This document shows positions 8,384-16,707 of a DNA stretch of 54,850 nt, piece after piece. The stretch comes from Myxococcaceae bacterium JPH2 (GTDB lineage Bacteria; Myxococcota; Myxococcia; Myxococcales; Myxococcaceae). The notes under the pieces were generated by a model. The model was not told the DNA's origin, searched no databases, and saw nothing but the letters and a program-made list of their open reading frames with translations. How positions within the stretch are numbered: the first letter of the stretch is position 1; the number at the start of each line of letters is the position of its first letter. The translations under genes were made by a program, and so were the position numbers. Location of the stretch: the NCBI GenBank assembly GCA_016458225.1, contig JAEMGR010000045.1, positions 1 through 54,850 of the forward strand, written 5' to 3'.

Positions 8384-9733
8384 TCAGCGCGGCTCGACGG
8401 CCACGCCGCGGCACTCGTAGTGGCGCGTCAGCGAACCCAGCTCGAAGCGCGCGGCGATGTTCCGCGCGATGTACCGCGCCATGACCCGGTAGACGGCCTC
8501 GGTCGGATGGGCCAGGTCACTCGTCGCGATGGGAGTGGGCGGTGGCGGACCGGAGATGGGCGGCACGCGGGGCAGCGTCATCCTGGAACTCGAGCTGGAA
8601 CTCGAACTCGAACTGGAGGGCGGTGGGCCGGAGGGCGGATGCGGGCGGAAGCCGCCCGACGGGCGAGGCGGTGGCGCGGAGGAGAGGGATGGCGGGACGG
8701 CGGGGCTGGATGACGACGGGGGCGGAGGGATGCGGAACATTCCCCCCGGCGGTGGCGGCAGCGGGGGATAGAACGGCAGGGGCCCGACGGTGGGGTAGCG
8801 AAGCGGAGGCAGGTTGGGTTGGGCTCCAGGCTGGATGTGGTTCTCCGCCATGCGCGCCGGGCTGCTCGTGACGGCCTTGAGGATGTTGAACATGTCCACG
8901 AGGCGGATGGTGAGCCGGGTCTCCGAGGGCTCGTCGGGCGCGTGCCCCATGGCGACGGCTGCCGCCAGGTAGGCATTGAAAACGGTGGCGCCGGACGTGT
9001 AGCGGACCTTCTTGGGGTCCGTCCGCGCCAGCGCCGCGAAGCGCACGGCGTCCGAGGGGTCCGGCAGGTTGACGAGCACGAAGTGCGCGGCCCCCCCTGC
9101 GAGCACCCGGAGGGTGCGCATGTGCCGGAACATCTCGTCGACGACCTTGTGCATGGTGTCCGGGTCGCGGTTGTTCGTCACCAGGTCGTTCAGCCCGAAC
9201 CAGATGATGAACAGGGTCTCGCCGTGGAGCGGATGCGCGCGGACCTGGGTGGTGAAGCGGTTGATCTGATCGCGGAAGGTGCCGCAGCCAATCTTCGAGC
9301 GATCCGAGGCCCCCATCGCGCCACCCTCGGCATAATTCACGTACGTGAAGGCGCGGCCGGAGCCCGAGAAGGGATCCGAGGGATTCGTCAGCCCGCGCCC
9401 CGAATCCTGATCCGAGTCCACGGTGAGCGAGCGATGGACCACGGTGGCGGCCTGGCTCTCGATGAGCGGAGAGGTCGGTGGTGGCGCCGGCTTCGGAGGC
9501 GGCTCGTCGGGGATGACGAAGCGCACCTGCGCGGGGCGGAACATGCTGACTCCGCCCGCCCACTCCCAGAGGAAGTCCGTCCAGTTCCTGCCATCGCTGA
9601 ACCGGCCCAGCTCATTGACCTGCATGAGCCCGAAGAACTCCGCGAACCCGCCCATGCCGGACTGCGCCTTGGTCCCGATGTCCGACATGCTGTCGCCAAA
9701 GATGATCAGGTTCTTGATGTGTGTTCGCGGCAC
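8384..9733 (-). CDS. SGNH/GDSL-type hydrolase with a Pro/Ser-rich insert in the catalytic domain
   Basis: 449 residues. The GTG start at 9733 has GAGGGAG about 8 bases upstream. Block I is FGDSMSD with nucleophile Ser15. A GLND block lies near residue 165, and the terminal Asp-His pair is DLAH (Asp406, His409), so an esterase/lipase triad is present. Between the GLND half and the DLAH block, roughly residues 318-403 are low complexity: proline runs, PPPP tracts and eleven consecutive serines. No signal peptide is visible. It is similar in layout to the thermolabile haemolysin / GDSL lipase group. Neighbours give no substrate clue; it stands alone between hairpins. Confidence 0.85.
   Translation of the reverse strand: MPRTHIKNLIIFGDSMSDIGTKAQSGMGGFAEFFGLMQVNELGRFSDGRNWTDFLWEWAGGVSMFRPAQVRFVIPDEPPPKPAPPPTSPLIESQAATVVHRSLTVDSDQDSGRGLTNPSDPFSGSGRAFTYVNYAEGGAMGASDRSKIGCGTFRDQINRFTTQVRAHPLHGETLFIIWFGLNDLVTNNRDPDTMHKVVDEMFRHMRTLRVLAGGAAHFVLVNLPDPSDAVRFAALARTDPKKVRYTSGATVFNAYLAAAVAMGHAPDEPSETRLTIRLVDMFNILKAVTSSPARMAENHIQPGAQPNLPPLRYPTVGPLPFYPPLPPPPGGMFRIPPPPSSSSPAVPPSLSSAPPPRPSGGFRPHPPSGPPPSSSSSSSSSSSRMTLPRVPPISGPPPPTPIATSDLAHPTEAVYRVMARYIARNIAARFELGSLTRHYECRGVAVEPR
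8585..8617 (-). repeat. Hexanucleotide-type microsatellite encoding eleven serines
   Basis: Read on the minus strand, the tract alternates AGT/AGC with TCG/TCC codons, giving a near-perfect six-base repeat inside the GDSL hydrolase gene. Changes in unit number would keep the frame and only alter the length of the serine run. Confidence 0.85.
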
Positions 9734-9876
9734 GGATGTCGCTCCCTCGGATGACGGACGAGTCGCTGCGCTCGGCGGTAAGCCGTCATCATTCCGAAGG
9801 CGAAATCGGAAAGTCCAGTCAGTGAGTAAAATTTAAACATCGATGGATTCGCTGACTAGACGAGATACGCTGCGTG
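9734..9876 (-). promoter_or_regulatory. Putative promoter region of the GDSL hydrolase gene
   Basis: About 140 bases upstream of the GTG start contain an unusually AT-rich patch for this genome (around 9820-9845, including TAAAATTTAAA). This is compatible with a promoter reading leftwards. No convincing -35/-10 pair can be fixed by eye. Confidence 0.35.
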
Positions 9877-9902
9877 GGCCGCACGGCGGGGACCGTGCGG
9901 CC
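9877..9902 (-). terminator. Hairpin downstream of the oxidoreductase gene
   Basis: A perfect 10-base stem (GGCCGCACGG pairing with CCGTGCGGCC) with a 6-base loop starts 17 bases beyond the stop codon of the minus-strand oxidoreductase. No T-tract follows. Confidence 0.7.
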
Positions 9903-9918
9903 TTCCGCGCCGTGGGGC

Positions 9919-10893
9919 TCAGTGGATGCGCAGCGCGAGCTTGCCCAGGTGGTGCCGGGCCACGTCCTGCTGCGCCTGGGCGGCCTCCGCCATGGGGTAG
10001 GTCTGGCCGACCTCCAGATGGAACGGGCCGGCCTCGATGAGCGCATTGAGCCGCTGAAGCACGCCGGCCCCTGGGAGGCCGTCATACGCGAGCGTCTTGA
10101 CGCCCTCGGGGCCCTTGGGCGCCGGTTCCACGCCGTTGGGGTAGGCGATGCGGCCGCCTTTGCGGACGAGCTTCAGCGCGGCCTCGCAGGCGCCTCGGTT
10201 CGCCAGCACGAGCGCCGCGTCCAAGCCGTCCGGAGCGAACTCGCGGCAGGCCTTCTCCACGTCACCGCCTCGGCCGTCCACCGCGGCCTCGGCGCCCAGG
10301 CGCTTCACCAGCGCCACGCCATCCGCGCCCGACGCGACGGCCAGCACCTTGGCGCCCATGCGCCGCGCGAGCTGCAGCGCGATGTGCCCCAGGCCGCCGC
10401 TGGCACCGAAGATGAGCAGGCGCTGACCGGCCTTGAGCTGGAGTTGATCCTCCAGGCCGCGCAGGGCGGTGATGCCATCCGCCGCCAGCGTGGCCGCCTG
10501 TTGGACGGACAAGCCCTGGGGGATTCGCGCCGCGTTCTCGCCTTTCACGGCGGTGAACTCCGCGTAGAACCCTCCCTTGGGGCTGCCGAACGCGAAGCCG
10601 TAGGCGCGATCCCCCACCTTGAAGCCCTTTACGTTCTTGCCCACCGCGACGACCTCGCCCGCGCCGTCGCTGCCCGGGACATAGGGGAAGCGAGGGCCGC
10701 CCTCGATCATGTCAGCGAGGCCGCCGCCGACCTCCCATGCGTCCCAGGCGCCAATCCCCGCGGCGTCGACGCGGAGGAGAATCTCATCATCGCCGCAGCT
10801 CGGGACCTTCACGGTCTTGATGCCAAGAACCTCGGGGCCGCCAAACTTGTCGAGCGCGGCGGCCTTCATCGTTTCGGGAATGGCCTGGGCCAT
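9919..10893 (-). CDS. Zinc-independent NADPH:quinone oxidoreductase-like MDR enzyme
   Basis: 324 residues. The ATG at 10893 is chosen because AGGAAGGAG lies 6-14 bases upstream and the family N-terminus (MKAAALDKFGGPEVL) follows; the frame extends about 100 codons further upstream without homology. The protein has the GroES-like N-terminal domain (VPGSDGAGEVVAVG) and a Rossmann NADPH site (GASGGLGHIALQLARRMGA). No catalytic or structural zinc cysteines are seen, as in quinone oxidoreductases. The usual role is NADPH-dependent reduction of quinones or alpha,beta-unsaturated carbonyls in the cytosol. It is monocistronic and unlinked to its neighbours. Confidence 0.9.
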   Translation of the reverse strand: MAQAIPETMKAAALDKFGGPEVLGIKTVKVPSCGDDEILLRVDAAGIGAWDAWEVGGGLADMIEGGPRFPYVPGSDGAGEVVAVGKNVKGFKVGDRAYGFAFGSPKGGFYAEFTAVKGENAARIPQGLSVQQAATLAADGITALRGLEDQLQLKAGQRLLIFGASGGLGHIALQLARRMGAKVLAVASGADGVALVKRLGAEAAVDGRGGDVEKACREFAPDGLDAALVLANRGACEAALKLVRKGGRIAYPNGVEPAPKGPEGVKTLAYDGLPGAGVLQRLNALIEAGPFHLEVGQTYPMAEAAQAQQDVARHHLGKLALRIH

Positions 10894-11040
10894 GGAGGGC
10901 TCCTTCCTCAAGGTGAAGCCAGTGTCCCGAGACGATGTGCATGGGCCGGGGCAGGAGGCAGCGCGGCCGACCTCACGGGCGGCGCGGTGGTCCCCCGGAT
11001 TCCAGCCCTGGAAGGTGAAGTGGACAGGGCCTGCCGCGAG

Positions 11041-11065
11041 CCCTCGGAAGGTCGCCCGCCGAGGG
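11041..11065 (-). terminator. Hairpin downstream of exbD-like gene
   Basis: A 7-base perfect stem (CCCTCGG / CCGAGGG) with an 11-base loop lies just beyond the stop of the ExbD-like gene on the minus strand. It is weaker than the other hairpins in the window. Confidence 0.45.
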
Positions 11066-11075
11066 CCAGTCTGGA

Positions 11076-11522
11076 CTACCGCGTGTCGACCGAGAGGCCC
11101 AGGGCCTCGGCGCCCGCGAGCCGTGCGCCATCGAGCGCGAAGATGAACCTCTGATAGGGCGCCCGCGGATCCGGATCGAAGAGCATGGCGCGCTGCCAAT
11201 AATGATGCCGGGTCGAGAGGAACGCGCGGAGCCGCGGCACGTACTCCTCGTCTCGAAGGGTCTCGCCTTGGAACTGCAACGTCCCGTCCGCCATGAGTCG
11301 CACGATGCCCGGTGACGGGCCGACCTCTGCGGCGGAGTCATCGGGACCCGGCAGTTGGAGCCATAGCTCGCCCATCGCGGCGGGCGTTACCATCATGAGC
11401 GCCATCACGATGAAGAGGGGGATCAGCACGACCATCACGTCTACGCGCGGGGTGTTGATCTCGGACTGCATGCTCGACGCGGGCTTCACGATGGTGACCC
11501 TGCCGGGGCGTGCCGCGCTCAT
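11076..11522 (-). CDS. ExbD/TolR-family biopolymer transport protein, orphan
   Basis: 148 residues, ATG preceded by AGGAGG. The N-terminus carries the ExbD signature: EINTPRVDVMVVL, followed by one membrane helix (about residues 29-50) that contains the conserved membrane Asp (the D of RVDVM). The rest is periplasmic. ExbD/TolR proteins work with ExbB/TolQ in proton-driven energising of outer-membrane transport or motility machinery. No exbB, tolQ or tonB gene is nearby, so it must partner with proteins encoded elsewhere. It lies between hairpins and is probably a single-gene unit. Confidence 0.85.
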   Translation of the reverse strand: MSAARPGRVTIVKPASSMQSEINTPRVDVMVVLIPLFIVMALMMVTPAAMGELWLQLPGPDDSAAEVGPSPGIVRLMADGTLQFQGETLRDEEYVPRLRAFLSTRHHYWQRAMLFDPDPRAPYQRFIFALDGARLAGAEALGLSVDTR

Positions 11523-11606
11523 GCCGCCTCCTGACGAGGGGATGCGGATGCGATGACGGGTGCTCCCATGTTCGACCTCCGTGGATGCTGAGGAGGAGGA
11601 CAGGGG

Positions 11607-11647
11607 ACCACGGAGCGCGGGCCCGAGGGCCTGGAGCGCTCCGTGGT
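11607..11647 (-). terminator. Strong hairpin downstream of the collagenase gene
   Basis: A perfect 12-base stem (ACCACGGAGCGC / GCGCTCCGTGGT) with a 17-base loop starts 15 bases beyond the collagenase stop codon. No T-tract follows. Confidence 0.75.
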
Positions 11648-11662
11648 TCGGTCATCGTTTCG

Positions 11663-13894
11663 TCATGGCGCGGGATCGAACCGCGCCTCCAGCTTCACGC
11701 CCGCGTAGGGCGCGCGCGCCTTGAGCATGACGTGGAAGTAGTTGCCGGCCGCGGGGCTGGGGATGTCCACCGTCTCGTCATTGCCAGCCAGGTAGGTGCG
11801 GTAGTCGTAGGTCGTCGTGGTGGGCCACGAGACGGCGCGGATGTACATGTCCGCGTTGCCCGTGCCGCCGCTCGTCTGGAAGTGGAGGTTGCGCGCGCCG
11901 GCCGGCACCCAGAGGTAGAAGTACAGGACGTCACTGGATGCCAGCGAGCCCCGGTAGCAGCCGTTGCCCAGCACCATCGGGTTGGAGTCCGTGCACGGCG
12001 TGCCCGAGCCCGGCCCAGGGCCCGGCGTGGCGCAGGTGTTCGGATCCGCCGCGGTGGAGACGCAGTCGATCCACTGGTGGAACTCGCTGTCGTGCGACGT
12101 GCCCAGCCCGTCCAGGAACGTGCGGTAGGCGGTGTAGTTGCCCGCGCGGAACTGGCCGAGCATCGTGGTGACCTCGCTCGCGTGGCGCTCGAACATGAAG
12201 CGCACGCCCAGGTAGCCCCAGTAGTACACGCGCTCCGTGCCGCTGTTGTAGTCGTTGCGCAGAATCTGGCTGAGCTGGAAGGCCTTGCTCGTGCCGAGCT
12301 GCACCGCGTCCGCGTTGTCGTTCTTCTTGGAGATGTACTCGGCCAGGCCCTCGACCCACCAGATGGTGGGCTGGCTGGTGCTGGCGCCGAAGTCGCCCAT
12401 CATGTCGAAGCGCCCGTCGAGGTAGTGCACGTACTCGTGCTCCAGGTTCCAGATCTTGAACGTGGGGCGCACCCACTCGGCCTCGTAGGCGATGAACCGC
12501 GCCTGGTTGCCCGCGGCGGCCGGGTCGCCTTCCAGGTACATGCCGCCGTTGTTGGTATCGATGCCGAACAGCGCGCCCGCATACGTCTCGTAGTCCAGGC
12601 TGCTGTCGAAGATGACCATCTCCAGGGACGTGTTGCCGTCATTGGCTACGGGCACCTTGTTCGTCTTCAGCTTGTCGTGGAAGTAGGCCTCCTGCGTGCC
12701 GAGCACCGTGCAGCTCTGCGTGAGCTGTGTGGACGTCATGTCCTGAGCGCGCAGGCGCAGCGTGGCGCCGCAGCTGTACGAGGTGCGGAGCACCGCCTGC
12801 TCCAAGGCCACCCGGAAGTTGCAGATGCCGTAGTACGAGCAATTGGCGCCGTCGTAGTAGTCCGCCATCTCCGCGGCGCCCACCCAGACGCCCGCGGTGG
12901 GGCCCGTCATGGCGTGGTTGGTGATGAGCGCCTTCACCTTGGGCCGCGTCTTGTCCTGCAGCGTCCCGGTATACTGGAGGAACCGCGACAGCTCGCGGGC
13001 GGCGTTGACCGTGAGGTATTGGTTGTCCGTCCCCAGGAGGGACTCGGTGCGCACACCAAAGCTGTCCAGGGAATCCAGGATGGACGGGTCGCGCTGCACC
13101 GCGGCGACGAAGTCAGTCAGGTAGTGGCCTCGGAACAGGCCGGTGAACACGCCGTTGGTGGCGCTGCGCATGTACCAGTAGGGCAGGGCCGTGCTGTTGA
13201 AGCGATCCAGGATGCCTCGGAAGGTGGCCAGGTGCTGGGCGTTCTCTCCCGCGCTGTCGATGAGGATGACGAACTCGCTGAGCACAGCGCCGTGGTCGTC
13301 GTTGACATCCGTGAAGTGGCTGTTGGCGACGAAGGCGTTCAGCGCTGGGCGGATGGCATTGCGCAGCGCGGTGCCGTAGGCGCCCACCGCGTCGGAGTTG
13401 TAATACTGCACGTAGTAACCGGCGCGCAGGAACAGGATGAGCTGGAGCGCCTTGCTGGTGTTGTTGCCCGGGTATTGCTGCGCGCTCGTGGTGAGCGCGT
13501 TGGCAATGGTCACCATCTTGCTCTCGATGAACACCTGCCCGGCGAGCGTGCCAGTGAGGTTGAACAGCGAGTTGACGCAATCTTCCGCGGAGCCCTTCAC
13601 CAGGGTGACGAGCGCGCTGCCGCTGGAGGAGGCGAACGCGGCGGTGTCACACGTGGCGAGCAGGCCCAGGCGAGCGGAGCTGGGCGTGGGCTCGCGGCGA
13701 AGCTGCTCGGGGGCCACGTTGGGGCTTCGGTCGCCGGAGCGAAGGCGTGCTTCGGCACGCTCCACGCCGTGGCCTCGCTCGGCTCGCCCGGGGGCGGGAC
13801 CTCCGGGAAGCGCGGCGGCCGACGTGGCCGCCAAAGTAAGACACAAGGAGAGGAGCAGGGCGTGACGATGCCCGGTCTCGGGGGGACAGCGCAT
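11663..13894 (-). CDS. Secreted M9-type collagenase (microbial collagenase)
   Basis: 743 residues. The ATG at 13894 is preferred because AGGAG lies at 13902-13906; an in-frame GTG six codons earlier overlaps that ribosome site. A signal peptide runs to about residue 28 (SAAA). The long N-terminal activator region (to about 400) is followed by the peptidase domain with zinc motif HEYVH (residues 486-490, bases 12425-12439) and the third ligand Glu515 in VEGLAEYIS. A Pro/Gly linker (TPGPGPGSGTP) leads to a C-terminal PPC-like beta-sandwich of about 110 residues. M9 enzymes degrade collagen-like triple helices and peptides outside the cell. It is divergent from a PAS-AraC regulator, which may control it. 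Confidence 0.93.
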   Translation of the reverse strand: MRCPPETGHRHALLLSLCLTLAATSAAALPGGPAPGRAERGHGVERAEARLRSGDRSPNVAPEQLRREPTPSSARLGLLATCDTAAFASSSGSALVTLVKGSAEDCVNSLFNLTGTLAGQVFIESKMVTIANALTTSAQQYPGNNTSKALQLILFLRAGYYVQYYNSDAVGAYGTALRNAIRPALNAFVANSHFTDVNDDHGAVLSEFVILIDSAGENAQHLATFRGILDRFNSTALPYWYMRSATNGVFTGLFRGHYLTDFVAAVQRDPSILDSLDSFGVRTESLLGTDNQYLTVNAARELSRFLQYTGTLQDKTRPKVKALITNHAMTGPTAGVWVGAAEMADYYDGANCSYYGICNFRVALEQAVLRTSYSCGATLRLRAQDMTSTQLTQSCTVLGTQEAYFHDKLKTNKVPVANDGNTSLEMVIFDSSLDYETYAGALFGIDTNNGGMYLEGDPAAAGNQARFIAYEAEWVRPTFKIWNLEHEYVHYLDGRFDMMGDFGASTSQPTIWWVEGLAEYISKKNDNADAVQLGTSKAFQLSQILRNDYNSGTERVYYWGYLGVRFMFERHASEVTTMLGQFRAGNYTAYRTFLDGLGTSHDSEFHQWIDCVSTAADPNTCATPGPGPGSGTPCTDSNPMVLGNGCYRGSLASSDVLYFYLWVPAGARNLHFQTSGGTGNADMYIRAVSWPTTTTYDYRTYLAGNDETVDIPSPAAGNYFHVMLKARAPYAGVKLEARFDPAP

Positions 13895-14027
13895 GGCTTG
13901 GACTCCTGGCACGAGGGGGGATGCTCGGTGTCTCGCGGCTCTCGTGACACCGACGTGGGTTTCACGTGGAGTTCAAGGTATTCGTGACTGAGTATGTCGT
14001 TCTTGTGTCTTTGCTACGTGGGGACGA
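13895..14027. promoter_or_regulatory. Divergent promoter region, collagenase / PAS-AraC regulator
   Basis: 133 bases separate the two divergent starts. The stretch around 13960-14015 is less GC-rich than the flanking genes. GGGGA precedes the regulator ATG, and AGGAG precedes the collagenase ATG. No clear operator repeat was found. Confidence 0.45.
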
Positions 14028-14813
14028 ATGGAAACCACCAAAGCCCGTGACGCGCTGGAGCAGTGGCGGGTGGAGTTCATGGGGAGGGTGGCGAACTCGC
14101 TGTTCGCGGAGGCGTTGTTCGATCGGGTCCCGGACATCGTGTTCAGTGTGAAGGACATCCAGGGGCGCTACGTGTGCATCAGCGAGGCGTGCGCGGAGCG
14201 CTGCGGACTTCGCAGCAAGGCGGCGGCGGTGGGGCGCACGGCGCACGAGTTGTTCCCGCGACACATGGCGGACCGGTACGTGCGACAGGACGAGCGCGTC
14301 TTCCGGACAGGTCGCCCGCTGGTGGACAACCTGGACCTGACGCTGTTCAACAATCGCAAGCCCGGGTGGTGTCTGACGAGCAAGGTCCCGCTGTTCGCCG
14401 AGGATGGCCGAATCCTGGGGCTCGCGTGCCTGTCCAAGGACGTGCATGAGCCAGGGCGGATTGGACTGGTGGATGAGCGGTTCGCGGCGACCGTCGATTA
14501 CATCCAGGCGCACTATGGGGACCGCCTGCGCATCGACGGGCTGGCTCGGCGCGCGGGCATGTCCGGGGCGCAGTTCGAGCGGCGCATGCGGCGCATCTTC
14601 CAGCTCTCCGCGGGGCAGTTCATCATGAAGACGCGCATCGACGCGGCGGCGGAGCGGCTGCTGTTGGAGCCTGGGTTGCCCATCGCCTCCATCGCGCTGG
14701 CGGTGGGGTTTTGCGACCAGAGCGCGCTGTCGCGGCAGTTCAAGCTGGTGACGGGCTTGAGTCCTCGGCAGTACCGCCAGCTCTTTGGCAGGGGGGCAGG
14801 GCGCGTGCGCTGA
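14028..14813 (+). CDS. PAS domain-containing AraC-family transcriptional regulator
   Basis: 261 residues. Residues about 20-140 form a PAS sensor (DRVPDIVFSVKDIQGRYV through GRTAHELFP to LGLACLSKDV), probably binding a small ligand or cofactor. Residues about 155-258 are the AraC double helix-turn-helix: FAATVDYIQAHYGD, LARRAGMSGAQFERRM, and the conserved IASIALAVGFCDQSALSRQFK. It is a cytosolic DNA-binding protein. The PAS fusion replaces the usual cupin or amidase-like sensor of AraC proteins. Candidate targets are the divergent collagenase gene and the hydrolase-like gene 27 bases downstream. Confidence 0.92.
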   Translation: METTKARDALEQWRVEFMGRVANSLFAEALFDRVPDIVFSVKDIQGRYVCISEACAERCGLRSKAAAVGRTAHELFPRHMADRYVRQDERVFRTGRPLVDNLDLTLFNNRKPGWCLTSKVPLFAEDGRILGLACLSKDVHEPGRIGLVDERFAATVDYIQAHYGDRLRIDGLARRAGMSGAQFERRMRRIFQLSAGQFIMKTRIDAAAERLLLEPGLPIASIALAVGFCDQSALSRQFKLVTGLSPRQYRQLFGRGAGRVR

Positions 14814-14840
14814 CGCAGCTTCTGGTATGAGCCTCGCCCC

Positions 14841-15860
14841 ATGCCGACGCCCGCCGAGCTGTTGCGCTCCGAGACTCGCCGCTACCTGCGCGGCTACCGC
14901 GACGCGTCCCTGTGCGTGGGGCTCACGTCGGGTGGGACGCATTACGTCGAGGGGCTTCGGGGGCGCGGCACGCCTCCCGCGACGGATGCGCTGTTCTCGC
15001 TGGGGGCGCTGACCGAGGTGTTCACCACCGCGTTGTTGTCGGTCCTGGTGGAGCGGGGCGAACTGCGCCTGGACACGCCGCTGTCGGAGCTGATTCCCCG
15101 AGGGCTGCTGACCGACGAGACGGCCGGCCGCATCACGCTGGAGCAACTGGCGACCCACACGTCCGGGTTGCCGCACCTGCCGCCCAATCTGGATGCGGCG
15201 CCGCGGAATCCGGAGGATCCGTTCGGACACTACTCGGCGGGGCTCTTCGGTGAGTTCCTGCGGAGCTACCGGCCCGCGCACCCCGCTCCGCGTCCCCATT
15301 CCGAGTCATTCCTGGGCATGGGCGTCCTCGGGCACGCGTTGTCGCGGCGCGCGGGCGTGAACTACGGCCATGCCCTGCGAGACTTGTTGTTCAAGCCGCT
15401 GGGCATGGGCGACACCAGCACCCGCGTCACGGATGAGCAGGCGCCGCGAGCGCTGTCGGGCCACACCGCGCGAGGCAAGGCCGTTCCTGGCTGGACCTTC
15501 CCGGCGCTCCCTGGCGCGGGGGCGGTCCACTCCCAGGTGGGGGATGTGCTGCGCTTCCTCGACGCGCATCTGGGGAGAGGCGCGCCGGAGGTCGCGCGAG
15601 CCCTGAAGCGGACGCATGCGCCTCGAGTGGAGGCGGGACGCGCGCGCTGGAGCCTGGGCTGGACGGTGACGCGTCAGCAGGGCCGGGAGGTGCTCTGGCG
15701 CTCGTCGGTGATGGGCGGCTTCGTGGGGTTCCTGGGCTTTGTGCCCGAGGCGGATGTGGGAGTCGTCCTGCTCGCGAATCACGGATGGTCGCTGCTGGAC
15801 GCGCTCCGAGGCCGGGTGCCCGTGGAGGCGCCTGGACTGGCCCTGTTGTCGCGCGGATAG
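14841..15860 (+). CDS. Serine beta-lactamase/penicillin-binding-like protein with lost catalytic residues (predicted pseudoenzyme)
   Basis: 339 residues with the class C beta-lactamase / esterase EstB-like fold pattern (VLVERGELRLDTPLSE, ITLEQLATHTSGLPHL, LLFKPLGMGDT). The SxxK motif that should read GSxTK is GALTE: the nucleophile Ser is Ala56 (bases 15006-15008) and the Lys is Glu59 (15015-15017). The YxN position reads HSE, and the final HxG region reads SSVMGGF. The reading frame is otherwise intact, so this looks like a maintained but catalytically dead protein. No signal peptide is seen. It is 27 bases after the PAS-AraC gene, without a good ribosome site, so translation may be coupled. 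Confidence 0.85.
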   Translation: MPTPAELLRSETRRYLRGYRDASLCVGLTSGGTHYVEGLRGRGTPPATDALFSLGALTEVFTTALLSVLVERGELRLDTPLSELIPRGLLTDETAGRITLEQLATHTSGLPHLPPNLDAAPRNPEDPFGHYSAGLFGEFLRSYRPAHPAPRPHSESFLGMGVLGHALSRRAGVNYGHALRDLLFKPLGMGDTSTRVTDEQAPRALSGHTARGKAVPGWTFPALPGAGAVHSQVGDVLRFLDAHLGRGAPEVARALKRTHAPRVEAGRARWSLGWTVTRQQGREVLWRSSVMGGFVGFLGFVPEADVGVVLLANHGWSLLDALRGRVPVEAPGLALLSRG

Positions 15861-15920
15861 GACACGCTTGGGTTTGCGTTTGTCTTTGCATTCCCTCGCG
15901 TTCTTGCTGAAACACTGGCA

Positions 15921-15950
15921 CCCACCGGGCCGTGCGCTTTGCCCGGTGGG
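15921..15950. terminator. Bidirectional hairpin between convergent genes
   Basis: A perfect 10-base stem (CCCACCGGGC / GCCCGGTGGG) with a 10-base loop lies between the stops of the beta-lactamase-like gene (+) and the NADP-binding reductase gene (-). Confidence 0.8.
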
Positions 15951-15986
15951 ATGCCGTCGTGATGCCGTGATGTCAGCGCGTCGCGC

Positions 15987-16637
15987 TCAGGCGCGGACCA
16001 CGTGCACGTTGACGAAGGGCGTGCGCAGCGTGCCGTACAGGCGGACCCACAGCGTGACGTAGGCCTCGGTCGTGCGGGCCGCGGAGATGTCTCCCAGGTC
16101 GACGATGTGCTTCCACCCGAAGCCCTCGGTGAGGAGCTGCTTCACCTGGGCCTTGGCCACCGCGTCGTTGCCCGCCACGAAGAGGTCATGATCCCCGGGG
16201 ATGAGCGCGGGGTTCACCATCACATCGCTGTTCACCGTGTTGAGCGCCTTCACCACCTTCGCGCCCGGGAACGCGCGCTGCACCTGCTCGCCCAGCGAGT
16301 CGGTGTTGCTCACCGTCAAGGTCGGGGGCATGCCCTTCGAGAAGTCCAGCGGGTTGGACACGTCGATGATCACCTTGCCGTTGAGCTGCGCGGCGCCCGC
16401 CGCGTGGAGCGCGTCCAGCGTGGCCGTCCCCATCGTGCAGCAGAACACCATCTCTCCAAACGCCGCGGCCTCGGCGAACGTCCCCTGCGAGGCCCGGGCG
16501 CCCGCCTTCTTCACCCACGCGCCCGCCTTCTCGTTGTTCGCCGTGCGCGAGCCCATGCGCACCTCGTGGCCCAACTGCACCAACTTCGTCGCCAGCGTCT
16601 CGCCCACCGTGCCCGTACCCAGGATTGCGATCTTCAT
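15987..16637 (-). CDS. NADPH-dependent F420 reductase-like / NADP-binding oxidoreductase
   Basis: 216 residues, ATG preceded by GGAGGAAG. The N-terminal Rossmann dinucleotide site is MKIAILGTGTVGETLATKL, with SR after beta-2 suggesting NADPH. Later family features are VIIDVSNPLDFS and AKVVKALNTVNSDVMVNP, as in the F420-dependent NADP oxidoreductase family. Many bacterial members do not use F420 and reduce unknown substrates; no F420 genes are seen here. It is transcribed divergently from a LysR-family gene across a 99-base gap holding a perfect palindrome, and is the likely target of that regulator. Confidence 0.9.
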   Translation of the reverse strand: MKIAILGTGTVGETLATKLVQLGHEVRMGSRTANNEKAGAWVKKAGARASQGTFAEAAAFGEMVFCCTMGTATLDALHAAGAAQLNGKVIIDVSNPLDFSKGMPPTLTVSNTDSLGEQVQRAFPGAKVVKALNTVNSDVMVNPALIPGDHDLFVAGNDAVAKAQVKQLLTEGFGWKHIVDLGDISAARTTEAYVTLWVRLYGTLRTPFVNVHVVRA

Positions 16638-16707
16638 GATGACTTCCTCCAGTGGCCGGGAAGCTAACCGTCAACCGGGGCGGCATCGAGCATCTGGGAG
16701 TTGAAGC

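Noticed and set aside
11510..13987. Plus-strand open frame opposite the collagenase
   Set aside because: Shadow composition, while the minus-strand frame has HEYVH, a signal peptide and AGGAG.
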